In this document: one piece after another, positions 11,520 through 25,300 of the stretch
Numbering within the stretch: position 1 is the first letter of the stretch
How the letters are laid out: each line of letters starts with the position of its first letter
Origin: Agelas oroides
Lineage: Eukaryota; Porifera; Demospongiae; Agelasida; Agelasidae
Length of the DNA: 64,000 bases
Reading direction: 5' to 3'
Assembly (NCBI GenBank): GCA_949130485.1
Contig: OX422185.1
Location: 16,805,011 to 16,869,010 of the forward strand
Notes under the pieces: generated by a model
Told to the model about the DNA's origin: nothing
The model's input: only the letters and a program-made list of their open reading frames with translations
The model's database searches: none
Program-made: the position numbers and the translations under genes

Positions 11520-13246
11520 AATTGAATAACAAAGCTTATATGAAGTTACATTCAACAAAATGATGGTACCCTATGTATGTAAACACAGATCTTGTGTATA
11601 ATGTATATGAACCTTACATCAGACATCAGGGGGGAGGGGCCAGCTACAAATACACTTGTGCCAACACATTACTGTGTTGGAGGGTGACAATCATGTTTCA
11701 TAAACTGCCATTTTGAGATCATGTCTTATGAACTACATTAAATGCTCTAAGGTCAGGAGGTTTGGTTTGTATGTTTCCATGGTAACTGATTGTGGACTAC
11801 ACACCAGAAGGACAATAACACAGTCTCATGTAGTCTACTGTCATTGAGAAATTTTGAAGAGTATTTATCGACTGTAACCAAGCCTATAAAACCAGCCAGT
11901 GTCACCACAGCAAATGACATCACTGGGTTTGTTACTCATGAAAAGATCAACTGTGTAATTTCTGATAAGCATTCAGTACAGTGATAGGAAATAAGGTATT
12001 TCAAACAGTTGGTTGCTATAGGAAAAGCATGCTGTACTCTTGTAACTTTTACACTTTAACCACAGACATGTCCAGTGTTTACTTGTGGTCAGGTAACTGT
12101 TGCAGCTGTCATATAATTATGTAACTGTTGCAGCTGTCAACAATTAGTGTTATTACATCAGTAGAGCCTAGCAACACATTTATGCTGTGGCTATGCATTA
12201 GACACGTCAGTGCTTTAGGCTAATATACTCGCAGACTGCTGTAAACTTTAAAATGGCACCAAAGGAAACAGTCACAATTCAACAGTGTAAGGAAAGCTCC
12301 TAGACATTGTATGCTCGGTTACTGCCACTTTTCTTGAGAGTGATGAATAAGCTTCTCTTACACAGTTGTATTGTGACTACTTTTGGTGACAAAGTTTCAC
12401 AACTAATGTATCTGACCTTCCAGAAGATGCTGTTAGCCAAAAAAGCACTGCCATGTACAGTATCACCTGATCAAAGAATAATCTTGTTGCTACCAGTCAA
12501 TATGTACATGGAAATACTAAAATGCTTGGCAGCTGCACATAATTATCTGATCACAAGTAAACACTGGATTTATTGCAGAAACGAATATTACTTTGCTTGC
12601 TAGGGTATGTATGCTGTAGTCCTGCAGTAGTCATGCTGTTGCAGCTGTCATGTCAAGTGTTTACTTGTGATTCAGATAATCATTGCAGCTGTCATGCATA
12701 TTAGCATTTTTATGTACCTGGAAAACTTGTTCATCACTGTAGCTAGCAACATTCTGTGGCTATACATTACACATGGCAGTGGTTTTGGCTAATAAATGAT
12801 CCACAGGCAAGTGCTGCAGTCACAATTTGACTGTGTATGAAAGTCCCTAGGTATTGCATGCTAGGTTACTGCCACTCTTCTGAGGGTGCATGATATCAGC
12901 TTTTCTTACAGAGTTGTATCATGACTGTTTCATTGGTGCAACTGTCTGCACCTTTCAGAGGATGCCTTCATGTAGCCGAAAAACACTACCACGTCCAATC
13001 AATGTATAGCCAAAGAATAGCTACAGTCATGAACAAATAACGCTTGGCAGCTGCACAGGATGCAGCAATTATTTGAGCACAAGTAAACACTGGCCATGCT
13101 CCTTCTGTATGTCTTGCAAACATGTTTGCATATGTGTCATGAAATCATGGAGGTGTGTGAGTGTCAGAATCCCTTAACATTATGGTTTAAAAAAAGAGCA
13201 ATTGGTAATTTTAAGAGTGAATCTTGCTTTATGTCTCTCTCCACAG
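11520..13246. repeat. Duplicated intron block upstream of LRR exon 1
   Basis: Matches 3460-5545 over its first half. Internally it repeats units such as GTGTTTACTTGTG...CAGCTGTCA three times (near 12070, 12650 and 13080). This looks like the remains of several intron copies without their exons. Confidence 0.65.
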
Positions 13247-13330
13247 CCTTCGAAACAATCAAATCGGTCCAGAAGGATGTGAGGCAATAGCAATTGGACT
13301 CAAACACTGCACAAAGCTTGAATATCTCAA
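13247..13330 (+). CDS. LRR exon 1 (84 bp, 28 residues)
   Basis: The acceptor TCTCTCTCCACAG precedes the exon and the donor GTGAGT follows. In phase 2 it reads L-R-N-N-Q-I-G-P-E-G, then an amphipathic helix with A-I-A-I-G-L-K, and ends L-E-Y-L plus a split codon. This matches the 28-residue ribonuclease-inhibitor LRR: LxLxxNxI strand, GxxG turn (GPEG), helix, then the next strand. The exon has no start codon and must be internal. The preceding intron (about 11.7-13.2 kb) resembles sequence at 3.5-5.5 kb and 49.7-49.95 kb, which suggests older exon-intron duplications. Confidence is high that this is an LRR exon and moderate that it is joined to the exons 7.4 kb downstream. Confidence 0.85.
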
Positions 13331-16300
13331 GTGAGTATTTGCAACCTTTTTTTACAGCAAATTTATATGATAACACCCTTCTTGAGTATGTGGTAAGAAT
13401 TCGTTGGGGTAATGTTGCAAGCTCAGTATCAGTTACGTGTCTTAAATGTTGTAAAAGCAGCAGCCATGGTCATCCCACTTTGTTGCAACAGTAAGGAGTA
13501 TGTTCACACTTTAGTGTTTTTAGTGACTGGAAGCTGGCTGTGGCCTGCTTTGATCTCGTGAGCCAGGCTCACAAGACTGTCAGTATCTTAAAAGTGAAAA
13601 CACATACCACAGGAGTCAGTGTTAGAAAAGTTTTGCCAATCATGAGATTTCAGTTTCACCTTACAGTCTACACGCAAACCTTAAAATTGATTCCACCCGC
13701 ATAACCATGTGACATCATCAAATTCTGGATGAATACGTAATAAGCGCTGTATTTCGTAGTAGCAAAATTGGATCGAGATGATACTTACACATTGTGTTGT
13801 GAGGGCTGCCAAGTGTAAGTTCACAGTGTCACTGTTACAGTACCTGCTAGGTGCTGCATATGGCGATACAGATTGCGTTCACTTACAGGACAAAAGTGCA
13901 ATCCTGAGTCATTTTTGATTTACTGCACAACTAGGGGCAACGTGGAGCTAGAACACGATCTTCACAGTACATTCAGCACTACAACATATTCGAGTTAGAA
14001 GCCAAAAGCTCAAGTCTCACGGTAGATACAAAGCGTACAATATCGGAAAAAATGGCTTCACAGGCTCAAACGTAGACATGGTACAGAACACACTAAGAAA
14101 GCGCAACCAGCACTACATAGCCCTTCCGGCTCTTTGCTATAACTTACAAAATGTCCAATCTCCATAGCTATCGTATTCTCTGAGATACAAGCACTTGTGC
14201 AAGAGTCCTAGTGACAACTCTCAGCTGTGATCGATTTTTGATTTGGCACACAACTAGGGGCAGAACGGCCAACTGCTCCATAAATTTCTGGACACGTTTT
14301 TTCCCACTCGACTACACAATACTCGTATAACTTAGTCAAACTCCAAGTGGTTTTCCAGTTATGATGGAGCAAATTCATGATATTGTTCAGTAAATTCCCG
14401 GGAAGTTCCTGGCACTTCCTACTCCAACTAAATGACAGCTGTATTGTGAGCTGTTGAGTAATAATAGTTTACACAAGCTGAGCCATGATGGTTGTCGATT
14501 GACTCAATCGCAAAACTGACTTATTGGCCACGTTTTCTTAACGCCTATGAAGAGAGACACAATGCTAGCTACAGAGGTACAACTTTTAGTTGACTACTTG
14601 TAATTGCTAATCTGATTTTGTAAGTGGAATAAAATGTATGGGAAGCCTGAGGCCTGCGTGAAACCTCAGTATATTCAATCCTTCATTCACAAAGTGACCA
14701 TGACTGGACAAGGACCATGACCCTGTGTCAAGAATCTAGTGGCATGTGCATGTTTTCACCAACTGGGAGCTTAGAGGCATTTGCTAACAGAACACCTTAC
14801 TATAAAAATTGTTGTCAAGTTCAACCTGCATCATGAGGGATGCTCGGACTTCCTACCAAACTGTCTATGCACTCAGTCCTGATGAATGTGGGCTAAGGCT
14901 GGGACCACATTAAGTGTCTTATATCTATATGTGACTCAACCATTATTCCAGTGTGTATTTCAATCATGTTACGTACCACATTTGAAGTGCTGTAGTGCAG
15001 AACTTTCATGAAGGGACTGAATACCAGACACATTTACACAGTGCACATGAGCCACACCCTCAAGTTCTGCACTACAGTATTTTGAATGTGGTACTGCAAA
15101 TGAAATAAACAATTGGTTGTTTGGTTTCTATCCAGGACTGCCACATACGTATGCTTTACCTGGCCCAGTATTTAGGGAGGTGCACATTTTGCCTGCACAT
15201 AATCATTAGCTGTGGACACAGAAGCGTAATGCATGAAGGAACACAAAGTGCATCCATATGCCAAATTTCATGGAACTAAAGCTAGTGTGCTAGCTCATTA
15301 GAATGGTGTTTCTTCACTGTCTAGTGTAGTAGTGATCGATCATTCTCAGGAGGAATGTACCAGCAGGAAACAAACTATAAGCCAAAAGGAGGTGTACTTG
15401 AAACCCAATGCTGCATAATACGGCACCCACTTTGAACATAAGGTGTAGTTAACGGAATACAATAGGTAGCTAATGGAGCATAACATATGAATTTTCTGTT
15501 TAATTTTCTTTACAAATCCAACTTGACCATGAAAGTTACACCTCGTGAAAAATATTTGCTATACAGTACAAACCCAATACATGTGTATGGTTGCATTAAT
15601 CACTGACCTTAGTCTTTTGGGCTCCAAGCAGTAACTGGTGGCACTGAGTTGTTGTTGGCTTTCAATGAGTGGGCACCTATTAGAGTGTAGAACAAGCACC
15701 TCATTAACCCCTATAGCTGATTACATTCATTGGGAAAGATAAAATTTGGGAGGAGTCCTGACTAACACCTAATAAACTTCTCACCCAATATTACATGTTT
15801 CCATTGCAGTGCACAATTTTTATATGCATCCATACAAATGTATGTACAGGCGAGTAGAGGTATATAAATGTCAATGCGCACACGAGTACAGGTATGATGC
15901 ACACATGGAAGTAACTTCCCTAAGACATGAGGACAACATTTTAACAAGATGTGTTCAACTGTTAGTGTCAGTGAGAGATGTTTTAGGACCATCAACCTAG
16001 AGGTGCTGTCGTGCAACTTGTAGGCAAATGTAGCTGTCCAAGCCATAGTAATGATGAGGCTGAGGACACTTTCCCCACAAGCTGAGCGGCTTGAGTATCA
16101 CCACCATCATCCTCTTCCCACAGCAGCAAGCTCAATGTCCAATACTACCATTTTTCACAAGAGTGAAAAGTGACAAAATACAAACAGCAATGATGGCATA
16201 AACAACAAAGACCTGTATGTGCATCATGCATAAATGTAGCCTCGTTTCCTGGCAACCGCCCAGCTTTTTGTCTCTGGCAGTACAAAATATGGGAGCTCAA

Positions 16301-19300
16301 CAATGTCCAATGTATTTTATAAGGTAGCAAAACATAACTGAACATAGGTAGGTTGCTGATTGTACCCATACATGATCTATTACCCACACCACAGTCAGAG
16401 GTCACTGTGCTCTAGTCATTTACATGTGTAGAGAAGGCTCCAACAAAGCATGAAAAAGATCCTGCAACTGTGCAGCTCACACTGCACCCTCGCTACCACT
16501 CCTCAGTTTATTAGGTCAGACTATATGGAATATATGAATGTGTCATCAATATTTTCACTATAATGATTGCGGTGCTACATGATATGTTAGTGCGTCACCA
16601 CTTCTTGACCGCTAAGAACCTTAGTGCCGCAGCGTAAAACAGCACTGACATTCTTTGACTTCACACAACTAGCTGACAATCATCGTGCTTAAATGACGTG
16701 CATCTTTTATTCATGTTCCTGCCTGATCAAGTGTGACAAAAGTACTTGAAACGTTACATGTAACTACACATACCTCCTGTATTTTTCACTTTCTATAAAT
16801 ACTGTAATCTCTGTAATTCTGTACCCTTTCTATTTATAGAACACCATAGCAAGCTTAGGTTAGTTCTATCTTTGTGTAGCTGAAGGTCGAGTCAAAAACA
16901 TTCTGCATTGCTGTTGCAATTTTAGCGAAGCTCAAAGAAGTCATTTTCACTAGTAAGAATATAGTTTTGTTAGTCAAGTGAAGTCCAAAAGAAATTAGTA
17001 TTTTTGCCTTCGCTATTGTCTGCATATGCTTCAGTTAATATTAAAACTAAAAACCCTACCATTTCACTCACACAGTTAATTACATCATATCTGTCACATG
17101 ACAGAAATTGGTGGAACTGCAAGTACCACCATACATGGCATAGAGCCTCGTGAACAGAATTTATACCAGGATCCCCACTGATCCCCCGGCATACTTGGAT
17201 GCTACAAGCACTTACTTGTTTAATCTCTGTAAATCTCCATAAACCCTCCGCACACCTAAGAATGGAATGTATTTTTTTTATGAGATTCTTATAGAACTTG
17301 TCCTACCCCCTGGTAAGAGTAATGAAGCCTTGTGTGATGAACTACAAATTAGATTACACACACAGGAAACCACAAGGTTGTGTCACTTAAGTGTGTCATA
17401 ATGAGATTCATAACTCATGGGTAGCAGCTTTTGTGCAGGACTTATATTTCGGACGAAATTCCAAATATCTTAGGAAAAGCATTCCTGATTGGGACAAGCA
17501 ACAAACCATTCTGCACGCATTGGCCTTTACAGTGACGTATTATATAAGGTAGAGGTCATAAATTGTGTGGGCTATGATAATTTTAGATACGCTTGGCATG
17601 CTGTAGGAACACAATATTGTTCAAAGTCTTCACAGCAAGTGGTCAAGCATATGTCACCACAAATAGAACAATAGAAACAAGTTTAACTTATTTTCTCAGA
17701 ATTTTCTACCATGATCAAGTCAGATACCTGGAATATAGAATCATTATACAAGCCAAGTTCTAAAATTGTTAGAACTACACATTTAAACAGAGCAGTCTTA
17801 GAGCTTCAAAACAATGTGAATATTGCCACAAAAGATTAGGTTGGGTGTTCAAAAATGCACATCTTATAACTAGTTGTTCAGCCAAGAAGGTGGGAAGGGA
17901 GGGTAGGTGCATGCCCCAAGATCACTCCAGACTATGGCACGCTTCGCATGTCATCCCTTTGGAACATGTTTGGACAGGTATTTCTTATATACTTCCTACA
18001 GCCTCAGTACAACAGCTATACCAACAACTACTCTTGCTACTTTCGTCACTCATTAGTCTATCACATTGGATAAACATATGTCTCAACATGAAATATGAAC
18101 TACCATTTAGCCAATCATAAAGATGTGGGTCAGTTCAGTTGACAATGCATTGGTTCTCATTGTACATGGCTAGCCGCGTCATTCCCAGGTTTTATCTATC
18201 AGTTGTGGAGATAAATCAGGAGAAGACCTGGTACCACTCCTACATCACAAACCAAAAATGGTGGGTGCAGTTATGGGCATGATTTTGTAATGACGGCAAA
18301 GTGCCCACACAATATTTGGCCAGCGGGGAGCCAGTACTGGTGATTGAGCCAGGAAAGTTTGCCTGAATGTTTTACCAACAGCTACAGGTTTCACAAGTAT
18401 CAAGTCACTAACAAACGATATGTAGGCAGAAGTGGAAGGCGTTATACACATGTGCGTTGAATCAGGAAAGCAGCAGCCTGAGGCAAGTGCATCACTTGGT
18501 GTCAAAACAAGTGTCTGCACTCAGGCCACAATCATCAAAGACAAAGAAACAAATGGTGATGCTACTTGTACATGTAGGTATATGCAAGCTACAATATGTG
18601 GCTCTGAGTCTCTACACATGGATGTTCTAATTAGAGTGCAGACACTTGTTTTGTGGCACACTTGCCCTCAGGCTACTACTTTTCTGATCCCTTTCAGTCA
18701 GTACAGGTCTCGAATAGCTTTCATTTTTATAGGCGAGAACATTCACCGGCCAGATGTATCTATGTACCTTTGACAACCAATTTGGACTATCTTTACACAT
18801 AATAAACATGCCACATTGAAGATGATTAGATATGGATTTTGTGTTTGTGAGGTATAGTGCTGCCACTCAGAACAGGTATGCAAGACGTATACTAGATTAA
18901 AAGTTTAACACTCAGATACATGCTCACTATTGATCGAATGGCTGCTGGTGGAGAGAGATGTAGGATAGTGAAATCACTGGGCATCCCATTTTCAAACAAG
19001 TCCAAAGTATTCAGTTGTGCTTCTGGTTTGTATGGTTCAAGAAGCCAGACTTAGAAAGGGTCATTTGCATAGTGCTCCCAACATATGTTAATGAACTGGT
19101 AACTTACTGGCAAGAACAGGAAGAGTATACTCACAAACAATACACATACAGTACACAGACTAAGGTGTGTAACCATGGAAACACTGGTCTTGATATAACT
19201 AACCACAAGCCCACAAGCACACTTCACCATATACACAGTTTACACAGTGCAGTGGTCACAAACAGTGGGACAGGAAATGACACAGCTGTTATCCCAATAC

Positions 19301-22300
19301 ATTTGGTGACCCATACTGTACTCACCCCTCGTTAAGTGCATATGCTAATATAGGAAGGAAATGAGTGCCCAACAACAAAATGTGTGCCTAACAGCGAGAT
19401 ACATTGTGTGCTTTATTTAGAGTACTGCATGCAAACCAACGCTTAACAGCAAACATGCACTTATAAACAGAATGCACTTCTTAACAATGTGTGCGTACAG
19501 TATGCATACAGTATGCACACACACACGTACTACACATACACACAATCACAGATGCCAACACATGCCAATGCATGAATACTGGATGGAGGAAATTTTCCCC
19601 AGGGTTAAATTTTCGATTTTGCCATCATTTTAGTGCATAGTATAGCCAGTGAAATTATAATAAGTTGGTTTGTGTTTGTTGTCTAGTAGGAAACCTTGAT
19701 TGTCGCTCTAAACCAAGGACTGAATAGTACTGTGAGCCCTACCATGGGAAAAGGGTACAAGCTGAAATTGATCATAGTTGTTGATATGAAAGCTGAGCTC
19801 TGTTTGGAAGGACCAGATTGCTAGAGGGCTAAGCAACATTGTGCAGACTGACAAACTGGCTGCTGTAAAATGCAAGGCTAACTCATGCTACCCAGTGCTG
19901 CAGGGGATGGCAAGGTTGTCCCAATTCACTTGCCAGGCTTTGTGTACAGGTATCAGATAGGCTTATCATGATAGGTTCATAGGGTCAGGCAAACTGAGGC
20001 CGATTCAAGACAGGAACAGACCCTGGTCTAAGTCAACTACTTACCAGCTACTGTACAACATTTGTAGTGCAGCGGCTGCTCATGGTTCTTCTTAGCCTAT
20101 ACAGTCTATACAGCATTGTACCAGTAAGGTAATCATCAAGGTCTACCACATACTAGACTTGCTCTGTATTCATAGCCCCTCTACAACTTCAGGATACAAA
20201 CACTGTACAGTGGGAAAGTTTTGCGAGGCAGAAATTTGCATAATTTTGGCCATAAGAATAAACATCATTGTTTCTTAGGCAATTGCGCATACCAATTTCC
20301 ACCCACATGACAATTTTGTCACATGACAGTTTTCCCACAAGTGTGTGCATTTACCTTCGTAGCCAGTGCCTCACGTCAATTTTTCAACTCTCAAAATACA
20401 CCCACCACCTTTGAGGACCCACTTAACCCATTACACCCGATAGCGGCCAAATGCGCCCGCAAAATTTCTTGCACGTCAGGGTGAATGGGTTAAGTTCGCT
20501 CTCCATGGGTGTATTTTTGGGAGATTACAGTATGTACAGTTTACATAGTACATTGGTCACAAACATGGGGAAAGGAAATTAACACATCCCAATGAATTTA
20601 GTGACTTCACACACGAGTGCAATTTCTGCTACGGTGCCACGACAGTGCCAAAAATGTAACTACAGAATACATACAATGCAATATCAAATCTGCCACTGTA
20701 GTGCTGTTCATGTGTAATTGTTATTACATTCACAGCCTCAGCAATAATCAGATTGAAATTCGAGGAGCATTGGTAGCAATGGAGAAGATGGTCCATCTTC
20801 AGGAATTAGAGTAAGTTGAACCAGCTACCACAATGGAAGGTGTATACCAAACTTTTACATGGAGCAGACAAGCTTGTAACTGCAAATCTCTTGTGTAGTG
20901 CAGGAATTGAAACTTACAAAAATTGTCTACACTGTATGTAAATATGGTTACACCCACACGTATTTCATAATGAAATGTATGATGGAATGCTTAATTGCAG
21001 GTGAATGTAGTTCAGTGCATCGTTTACAGAGTGTGGCACATCACATGCATTGCTGCTAACCATTAAGTTCATCACTTTGGTAGATTGTGCCGATCAACTC
21101 TTAAGCTGCCATGCTGGTGTAGTTCATCCATAATTACTTGTATTTACATTCACAGCCTCAGTTATAATGTGTTGGGAGATGAGGGAGTTCAAATGGCCAT
21201 GGAGAAGATGGTCCATTTTCAGGAGTTAGAGTAAGTTGAGCTGGCTATCACAATTAAGGGAAGGTGACTTCAAGCAAAGTGATCGTATCTGGCTGATTTT
21301 TGCTGTATTGCAGTGGTGGATCTAAGATTTTGCAAAAGGAAGCTCAGATTGGGCAGCATAAATTATGATTGTGTAAGTATGCAGGAGGTAGGGGAGTCTG
21401 GGGGCAAGCCCACCCTCAAAATTTGGATGCTATCACAGTTCATTATTGGACCGCGAATGTTACTGGTCTCACATAAGTATGAAGTGGTATCTTCACAGTA
21501 CGGAAGTACTTTACACACCATGGTATAGAGCGATGGTGCAACTTGGGATAAGGTGTCTGACTTTGTTAGAGCTGGCACCATGTACACTTTCAGCTGGAGC
21601 TAGTAATAGGAACTTCACAAGTCATTTTGTGCTATTGTGTCCCCAACCTTGAGGTAACACATTGAAATGCCTGAACCATGCACGGACATAAGTGATTATC
21701 TGCTAAAGTGCAGAAAAGTTTCACAAAATTTAGCTGTTAGGAAGGACTCTTGTAGTGTCACTTTTTGCTTTCCAGGCTGCCACAGTACATGCAGAATGTG
21801 CTGGCACCCAGATGCATGCAAGCCCTGGCAGTGGCACAGGGGTTTCCATGGCAACCATGGAAACTGGTCTCGATCCACCACTGAAATATGGTTATGCTTA
21901 CAAAGGTATTTATAGTGCATTTAATCTTAGAAAACTGCTCGACATATGCTGGTTCAGTATATGGTTTCTTTGCTCTAGAGTATGGCACCAATGTTTACAT
22001 ACTGTATAAGCTAGAACAGTGCAGATGCTTTGATTTGTATTATTAGCTTTGCTGTTTTTGGAGTTGATGACATCAGGTGAATTAACATTTGCCCTATGTT
22101 AACTGCCATTGTAATGTATGTCAAATAACATACACTTTATTACATTTGTAGCCTCAGTGGTGATGAAAGAGAAGCTGGAAGAGCCAAGCCAGCCATGAAG
22201 AAGTTAACGTAAGTATAACAGTGGTCGGAACAGTACAATACCCCTCCAGCCACAAGTTTATAAGCTTACACTCAAGGATGTACGAAACGGTAGTTGGGGA

Positions 22301-25300
22301 AATCTGAGTTCATAAAAATTTTCAGGAAATAGGACGCAATGGACATATAGTGTGAGTGCATAATCATTAGTACCATGTTTTCATGTACAACATGTACAGG
22401 ATAACTATAAAATGCTATAGGAATAATTTATGATCAACAGTAATCATCTGATGATATTCCTTCTGAACTGCCAGAGGGGTGGTGATGTTTATGACTTTCA
22501 CCTACATTTACAGGCTCTATCAGTGTGGAATAGGAGATGGTGGAATGAAGTTATTGTCTACATGCATGGAGAAGATGGTCAATCTTCAGGAGTTACAGTA
22601 TGTGACTTACAGAAACTACATTCAATGTTTTGTTAACATCCATGGATGCCCTACATAAGTTAAGGTTGACCTAGCTACGACAGTGGTCTTAATCTACATA
22701 CAAAATACCCAAATATTTGGCTGGAATTATATTTGGCAAAATGGCGTCCAACCAGCTGCAAATATACATTGATAGAATGTAAATTTGCATGCATGGCATT
22801 TGGGTGATCACAAAAGTCACGATGTAATTTGCACGTGTCCTTCCGGGTGATTGTCAGGAAGTCTGCATGTGTATACAGTGGGAGTTTAATACACAAAAAC
22901 TATTCTTGGCCATGTTCTTGAAATAAGTAGGCCTACAAGTAAAATCATCACTATTCCTATGTAGAACTGACAGAATTTGTTGTGATGTATTAAATTCTCC
23001 ACCAAGTTTTCCAGCTATATGGTCACTACATACAGTAATCATATCTGTGTTTACAGTGTGTTAAACAGCCATTAGTATGTGTATGTGTAGTTTAAAACCT
23101 ACCTACAACAGTGTTGTATGTCCTTAATTTATCTGAAGCATGAACCATGCCCAACCATTTTATAGCTGTTACAAAAGCTTCCATGTAGTTACCATAAACT
23201 TTCTAATTGCCGAGCGCAGCGAAGCGGAGCGAGGCTTGGTAATCGTGACGTAGCGCCTCGGTAGCCGCGCTGCAGTCTCGGCCCCGGGAACGTCAAATGT
23301 ATGTCACGGTTTTGGCCCCCGGAGGCCCCCCGAAAGTTTGGCAGTGATCTTCATCTGTTACTGTACTGGGCGTGAGTAAAGACGTAACAATCGAGCGAGG
23401 TATTTTAGCTCGACGTCCATCGCTCTTGACCTCGAGGCTAGATGGCGATAGCAAGCGAACGTGTTCGTAGTGAACATCCAGTCAAGCTTCTATCGGTCCG
23501 TTAATGGTATTGAGCAAGCTCCGCGTAGCAATCCGACCTATGTCATTTCAACGGTTGGAATCAATTTCTCTGAACACGGCGCCTACATGAGAGACTTTTA
23601 GGATTACATGAACTTCAATAAACACACCTACATTTGCTACTTCATTTATAATATTTATTTGACAATTTCATTCCTACATATCATTCACTGCATATTTGTA
23701 GTTGCCAGGCTCTGCTTTGCGCGAGGCTTGCTGCATGTCATGAACCCCTAGTTAAACTATATACTGTTAACAGTAATTCCAATTCACAAAGGTGCCTTGT
23801 TGGGAGATAAAGCTGTTTCTCAAGCTCTTAGCTGAGCTTCGTTTTGGGAGGCCATCTTCTAATTAGTACAGAATGACATAACAGCTAGTCTAACTTATGC
23901 TCAAAGATTTCATGCTTTGATTGCTGGCCTACCGGATGCTTCAGTACCTGCTTCAATAGGCTGGCACAGTCAACCACGGTTAAAATACGCTGCACAAACT
24001 TGCGTGAATGAAGAACAGTCCTAGTTTAAAGGCTCCCTCCAAAAACAGTTGTAATGCCCAGAGGGCACCCACTTTGGAGCAGATAAAAATATTTTCAGGT
24101 TATGGGATACCTTGATTGGAGACATACCTTCGCACCATAATTAATCGGTGACCATATTTATACTTTCACATATTACAACTTCCTGTATGCATGCCCATGA
24201 CAAGTTTGTTCACTTTCTACGTGGGGCTAAAAAGCTTAGTGAGATCTGGGGGTACGGCCCTCCATACTGAGTACTAATGAGGCTAGACCACACCTTTTGA
24301 TATCATCAGACTAGAAAGGCAGGATGGGGCAGTAGTACTGGGTCAGCACAGAATAGCTACAAACATATAGATTACTAAGCCATTATCAGATAAAATAGAC
24401 ACAAATAATGCTTGTTAGCATGCTTGTCACTTTGTCCATCCAAGTTGAGAACAAAAAGTTTTATGGTATATAGGTACAGTAGATTTTGCGAAAGTCTTGC
24501 AACAAGCGTAGCTGACAGTGGAAAACCACATTGTGTTTGAACCAAGACGAAGGCTAGCCTTGTCCCCAGAGCCTGGGGACTAGGCTAGACGAAGGCATGC
24601 TGAGGCAGGTAAGATATAATCAGATTCGCTGTTCAGCTTGCTTGTTGCAAGACTTTTGCAATCTGCTGTAACAAAGGTTATATGTGATTGTAAATAGATC
24701 TATGGATCTTACATACATTACACATAAAGCTTACAGGGTGGCAGACATTGGTAGGGAGGTAACAGTGACAAGTACTTCTGCAAGTTCATGCAATACAGCA
24801 TATACTGGTATAGTACCAGTACATCACATTTTAACATGACTGTGTTGTCAATGTTGATTCTCTACATACCACTGTTCATTGTATCAACTTATAAACAATC
24901 TGTTTGATTGTTTGATTGTTCCCTTCTGACTGCTTTGTTGCTTGATTTATGGCAGTTCAACAGGGGCCCTTTTAGTATCTGAAAAATATTGTGGACTTGT
25001 TGATCCCTGTCGCTCGCATTTGTTGATCAACTGTCACCAAGTAAGATAGCCTGGTCACAAATCTCCTACGTACATGTGACATGTAAGCACCCCTTTCATG
25101 AGGTTTGGTTCATACTGTTGATTCACCACAGAATGCACAATGGTTCTGTTGATGTTTGCATTAAACATTAGTGCTCTACTGAAGCTTTGCCTTCAAGTGT
25201 GAGTGTGAAGTGTCTTATGCGCACTCGTAACAATGCAGACGGCAACAAATTCGTGATATTTTCCGGTATACTTTTGTACTATGGTGATCTTTATATAATA

